Origin: Achromobacter deleyi
Lineage (GTDB): Bacteria > Pseudomonadota > Gammaproteobacteria > Burkholderiales > Burkholderiaceae_B
Direction of reading: 5' to 3'
DNA: 64,000 nucleotides
Assembly (NCBI RefSeq): GCF_016127315.1
Contig: NZ_CP065997.1
Coordinates: 4,650,001-4,714,000, forward strand
In this document: positions 61,612-64,000 of the stretch, one piece after another
Layout: each line of letters begins with the position of its first letter
Position numbering within the stretch: position 1 is the first letter of the stretch
Notes under the pieces: generated by a model
Told to the model about the DNA's origin: nothing
Seen by the model: the letters and a program-made list of their open reading frames with translations, nothing else
Databases searched by the model: none
Translations under genes and position numbers: made by a program

Positions 61612-62919
61612 ATGATGAAGAAAGCCATTGTCGCCGCGCTCTCGGTCCTGGCCTGTGGCAGCGCCTGGGCCGCCGACGGCGCCCCGGCCGACGCCCAGAT
61701 GATCAAGCAGGGCGAGTACCTGTCGCGCGCCGGCGACTGTATCGCCTGCCACACCGCCAAGGATGGCAAGCCCTTCGCCGGCGGCCTGGGCATCGAGTCG
61801 CCGCTGGGCGCCATCTATTCCACCAACATCACGCCCGACAAGGACACGGGCATCGGCAACTACACGCTGGAGGACTTCGACCGCGCCGTGCGCCATGGCG
61901 TGGCCAGGGACGGCCATTCGCTGTACCCGGCGATGCCGTACACCGCCTACGCCAAGGTCACGCCGGATGACGTCAAGGCCCTGTACGCCTACTTCATGCA
62001 CGGCGTCGAGCCGGTCAAGCAGGCCAACAAGGACACCGACATCACCTGGCCGCTGTCGATGCGCTGGCCGCTGGGCGTGTGGCGCTGGATGTTCGCGCCC
62101 GACGTCGTCACCGCGCCGGTCACCGCCCCGGCCAGCGAGGCCGACAAGGTGGCGCTGCTGCGCGGCCAGTACCTGGTCGAAGGCCTGGGCCATTGCAGCA
62201 CCTGCCATACCCCGCGCGGTTTCGCCTTGCAGGAAAAGGCGCTGACCGACGCCGACGGCTCGGCCTTCCTGTCCGGCGGCGTGGTCGAAGGCTGGCTCGC
62301 CAAGAACCTGCGCGGCGACATGACCGACGGCCTGGGCAGCTGGAGCAAGGAAGACATCGCCGCCTTCCTGAAGTCCGGCCGCAACGGCCATTCGGCCGCG
62401 TTCGGCGGCATGGCGCAGGTGGTGCAGGACAGCACCCAGCACCTGACCGACGCCGACGTCAACGCCATCGCGGTGTACCTGAAGAGCCTGCCGCCGGTGA
62501 ACAAGAACGCCACCAAGCCGCTCGCCTACAACGACACCGTGGCGCAGGCCCTGCGCACCGGCAAGGATACGAGCGACGGCGCCATGACGTTCCTGAACAA
62601 CTGCGCGGCCTGCCACCGCAGCACCGGCAAGGGCTATGCGGAAACGTTCCCGCAGCTGGCCTTGAGCTCGACCGTGAACTCGGCCGACCCCGCGTCGCTG
62701 ATCCACATCGTGCTCAAGGGCGCGCAGATGCCGGGCACCTCGGCCGCGCCGACGGCTTACGCCATGCCGGGCTTCGACTGGCGCCTGACCGACAAGGAGG
62801 TCGCCGACGTGGTGACCTTCGTGCGCTCCAGCTGGGGCAACGAAGGCGCCGCGGTGAGCGCGTCGGATGTGGCCAAGGTGCGCAAGGAAGTGGGCGCGGC
62901 CAAGGCGCCGGCGCGGTAA
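61612..62919 (+). CDS. Tri-haem cytochrome c subunit of the GMC dehydrogenase
   Basis: The 435-residue protein has a Sec signal peptide (AIVAALSVLACGSAWA) and three haem-binding CxxCH motifs: CIACH (C43-H47), CSTCH (C195-H199) and CAACH (C331-H335). Methionines in GHSLYPAMPY, FGGMAQ and YAMPGF could be distal ligands. It takes electrons from the flavin subunit and hands them to ubiquinone in the membrane. AAGGAG precedes the ATG, and a strong terminator follows. Confidence 0.92.
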   Translation: MMKKAIVAALSVLACGSAWAADGAPADAQMIKQGEYLSRAGDCIACHTAKDGKPFAGGLGIESPLGAIYSTNITPDKDTGIGNYTLEDFDRAVRHGVARDGHSLYPAMPYTAYAKVTPDDVKALYAYFMHGVEPVKQANKDTDITWPLSMRWPLGVWRWMFAPDVVTAPVTAPASEADKVALLRGQYLVEGLGHCSTCHTPRGFALQEKALTDADGSAFLSGGVVEGWLAKNLRGDMTDGLGSWSKEDIAAFLKSGRNGHSAAFGGMAQVVQDSTQHLTDADVNAIAVYLKSLPPVNKNATKPLAYNDTVAQALRTGKDTSDGAMTFLNNCAACHRSTGKGYAETFPQLALSSTVNSADPASLIHIVLKGAQMPGTSAAPTAYAMPGFDWRLTDKEVADVVTFVRSSWGNEGAAVSASDVAKVRKEVGAAKAPAR

Positions 62920-62960
62920 TCGCCCGGCCGCGGGCCGGCTGGCCCGCGTCGCCCCATTTG

Positions 62961-62992
62961 AATTCGCCCGATTCGTCGGGCGAATTTTTTTT
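62961..62992 (+). terminator. Rho-independent terminator of the dehydrogenase operon
   Basis: AATTCGCCCGA (62961-62971) pairs with TCGGGCGAATT (62976-62986) around a TTCG loop and is followed by a run of eight T (62985-62992). Confidence 0.9.
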
Positions 62993-63162
62993 GGGGTTCG
63001 AGGCGCGGACCCGCGCACGACGGACGGTCCGTGGCGCACTCGCCGCCCATTGGCGTTATCGCGTAGACTTCAAGCCGCACCGTCCGCAATGCCCGGGCCG
63101 AGGCTCCTTTCCCGCGTCGCCGGGCACGGCGAACCCGTACATCACCTGGAGAACTTCCCAAC

Positions 63163-63834
63163 ATGATGCGTCCTCTGCTCTTGGCGGCATCGCTGGCCGT
63201 GGCCGGCAGCGCCACGGCGGCACCTTCCTTCAACTGCGCCAAGGCCGGCACGCCGGTCGAGAAAGCGATTTGCGCCAACTCGGCGCTGGCGGATCAGGAT
63301 GCGGCGATCGCGCGGCAATACAAGGATGTGCGGGAAAAACTGGATGCCGAGGCGGCCAAGTCGCTGACCGCCGATCAGCGCTATTTCCTGGGCATGCGGG
63401 ACAGGGTCTATGAGGCGCCTTTCTCGCAGAGCACGCCCGTCAAGGAAATGGCCACCTTCATGCGTTCGCGCCTGGCTTTGCTGAAGGCCATCAATCCGCG
63501 TCCGGCCGCCGGCTTCGTCGGCAAGTGGCGCAACATCGAGGGCGAGATCGAGATCACGCAAGGCGCCAACGGCCAGTTGGCCGTGGCGGTCAGTTCGTGG
63601 ATGCCTTACTACGGCAACTGGGTGTGCGACCTGAGCGGCAACGCGGTGGTCGATGGCGACAGCCTGAAAGTGACCTACAAGGACGGTCCCCCCTGGGTCC
63701 TGACGCTGACGCGGCGTGGCGCCGTGCTGGTGGCGCGGGAAACGGCGCCCCCCGGCAGCCCCGACGACGGCTCCGGCCCGCCTTACTGCGGCCACAAGGG
63801 CAGCGTGGCCGGCGACTGGTTCGCGGCGCGCTGA
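63163..63834 (+). CDS. Exported LprI-like (DUF1311-type) protein
   Basis: The 223-residue protein has a signal peptide (LLLAASLAVAGSATA). It then has FNCAKAGTPVEKAICANSALADQDAAIARQYKDV, which has the paired cysteines and LAxxDxxL pattern of the lysozyme-inhibitor LprI N-terminal family. A second domain (AGFVGKWRNIEGEIEITQ to LTLTRRGAVLVARE) looks like a small beta-barrel, with cysteines in NWVCDLSG and PPYCGHKG that could pair. Periplasmic or surface; actual inhibitor function is not shown. Confidence 0.75.
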   Translation: MMRPLLLAASLAVAGSATAAPSFNCAKAGTPVEKAICANSALADQDAAIARQYKDVREKLDAEAAKSLTADQRYFLGMRDRVYEAPFSQSTPVKEMATFMRSRLALLKAINPRPAAGFVGKWRNIEGEIEITQGANGQLAVAVSSWMPYYGNWVCDLSGNAVVDGDSLKVTYKDGPPWVLTLTRRGAVLVARETAPPGSPDDGSGPPYCGHKGSVAGDWFAAR

Positions 63835-63849
63835 CGCGCCTCGCCAGGC

Positions 63850-64000
63850 TCACTGGCGATTGATCAGGTTCTGCGTGTCCTGGATGAACCAGGGCAGGTT
63901 CAGGCGTTCTCCCTCGCCGGTCTGGATGTTCAGGCGTTGGTCCGGGGCGCTGGTCGTGCCCTGCGTGGCCGCGGGAGGGCGGCTGCGATAGTCCAGATCC
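63850..64000 (-). CDS. 3' end of an unidentified gene (cut by window edge)
   Basis: An open frame from the right edge ends at TGA 63850-63852, with about 50 codons visible. It ends LNLPWFIQDTQNLINRQ, with a proline-rich RSRPPAATQGTT before. The stop lies 16 bp from the convergent LprI-like gene. Nothing identifies the function. Confidence 0.5.
   Translation of the reverse strand, partial: DLDYRSRPPAATQGTTSAPDQRLNIQTGEGERLNLPWFIQDTQNLINRQ

Noticed and set aside
58977..61814. Leftward frame of about 945 codons opposite the GMC dehydrogenase
   Set aside because: The opposite strand encodes clear flavoprotein and Tat-signal sequences; the leftward frame is Val/His/Gly-rich and matches nothing.

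Overview
This 64 kb window is high-GC DNA that fits a Burkholderiales bacterium of the Alcaligenaceae (Achromobacter/Bordetella type). That reading rests on the dense LysR/AraC regulators beside small metabolic genes, a Bug-type (TctC) solute receptor, and a Tat-dependent three-subunit GMC dehydrogenase. It is inference from gene content; there is no rRNA or other phylogenetic marker here. I saw no tRNA, rRNA or CRISPR array.

Region 1 (about 1-13.4 kb) is an accessory island. A leftward operon of five overlapping or tightly packed genes encodes a 53-residue small protein, an AddB-like PD-(D/E)XK nuclease, an AddA-like UvrD helicase-nuclease, a DUF6361 protein and a phospholipase-D-fold protein cut by the window edge. 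It looks like a DNA-processing defence module. Divergent from it is an XRE regulator plus AbiEii-type nucleotidyltransferase pair. Then come an IS256-family insertion sequence (9483-10852), a lower-GC HNH endonuclease whose stop codon lies against the IS end, an orphan DUF2958 gene typical of integrative elements, and about 700 bp of apparently decayed DNA.

Region 2 (13.4-46.3 kb) is ordinary accessory chromosome: regulator and target pairs, many divergent. These include an ArsR repressor with a quinone oxidoreductase (two matching operator-like palindromes), LysR with an isochorismatase-fold hydrolase, AraC with SDR, Rrf2 with an epoxide-hydrolase-like enzyme, AraC with an O-methyltransferase and a siderophore-interacting protein, a TetR with tetO-like operators between two FAD monooxygenases, LysR with MFS (twice), and LysR with an argininosuccinate-lyase-like enzyme and a Bug receptor.

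Region 3 (46.3-58.1 kb) holds a trypsin-like protease/EndoG-type nuclease fusion and then a divergent polyol or sugar catabolic locus. Leftward are a periplasmic binding protein, an ABC ATPase, a permease, an aldo/keto reductase and an LsrF-like aldolase. Rightward are an FGGY kinase (frameshifted in a G run), a GlpD-like dehydrogenase and a GntR/HutC regulator. The layout recalls erythritol-type pathways, where a kinase phosphorylates the polyol and a GlpD-like flavoenzyme oxidises the phosphate, but the substrate is unknown.

Region 4 (58.1-64 kb) holds a tail-anchored hypothetical protein, a Tat-exported GMC dehydrogenase with its small subunit and a tri-haem cytochrome c, an LprI-like secreted protein, and the 3' end of an unidentified leftward gene.
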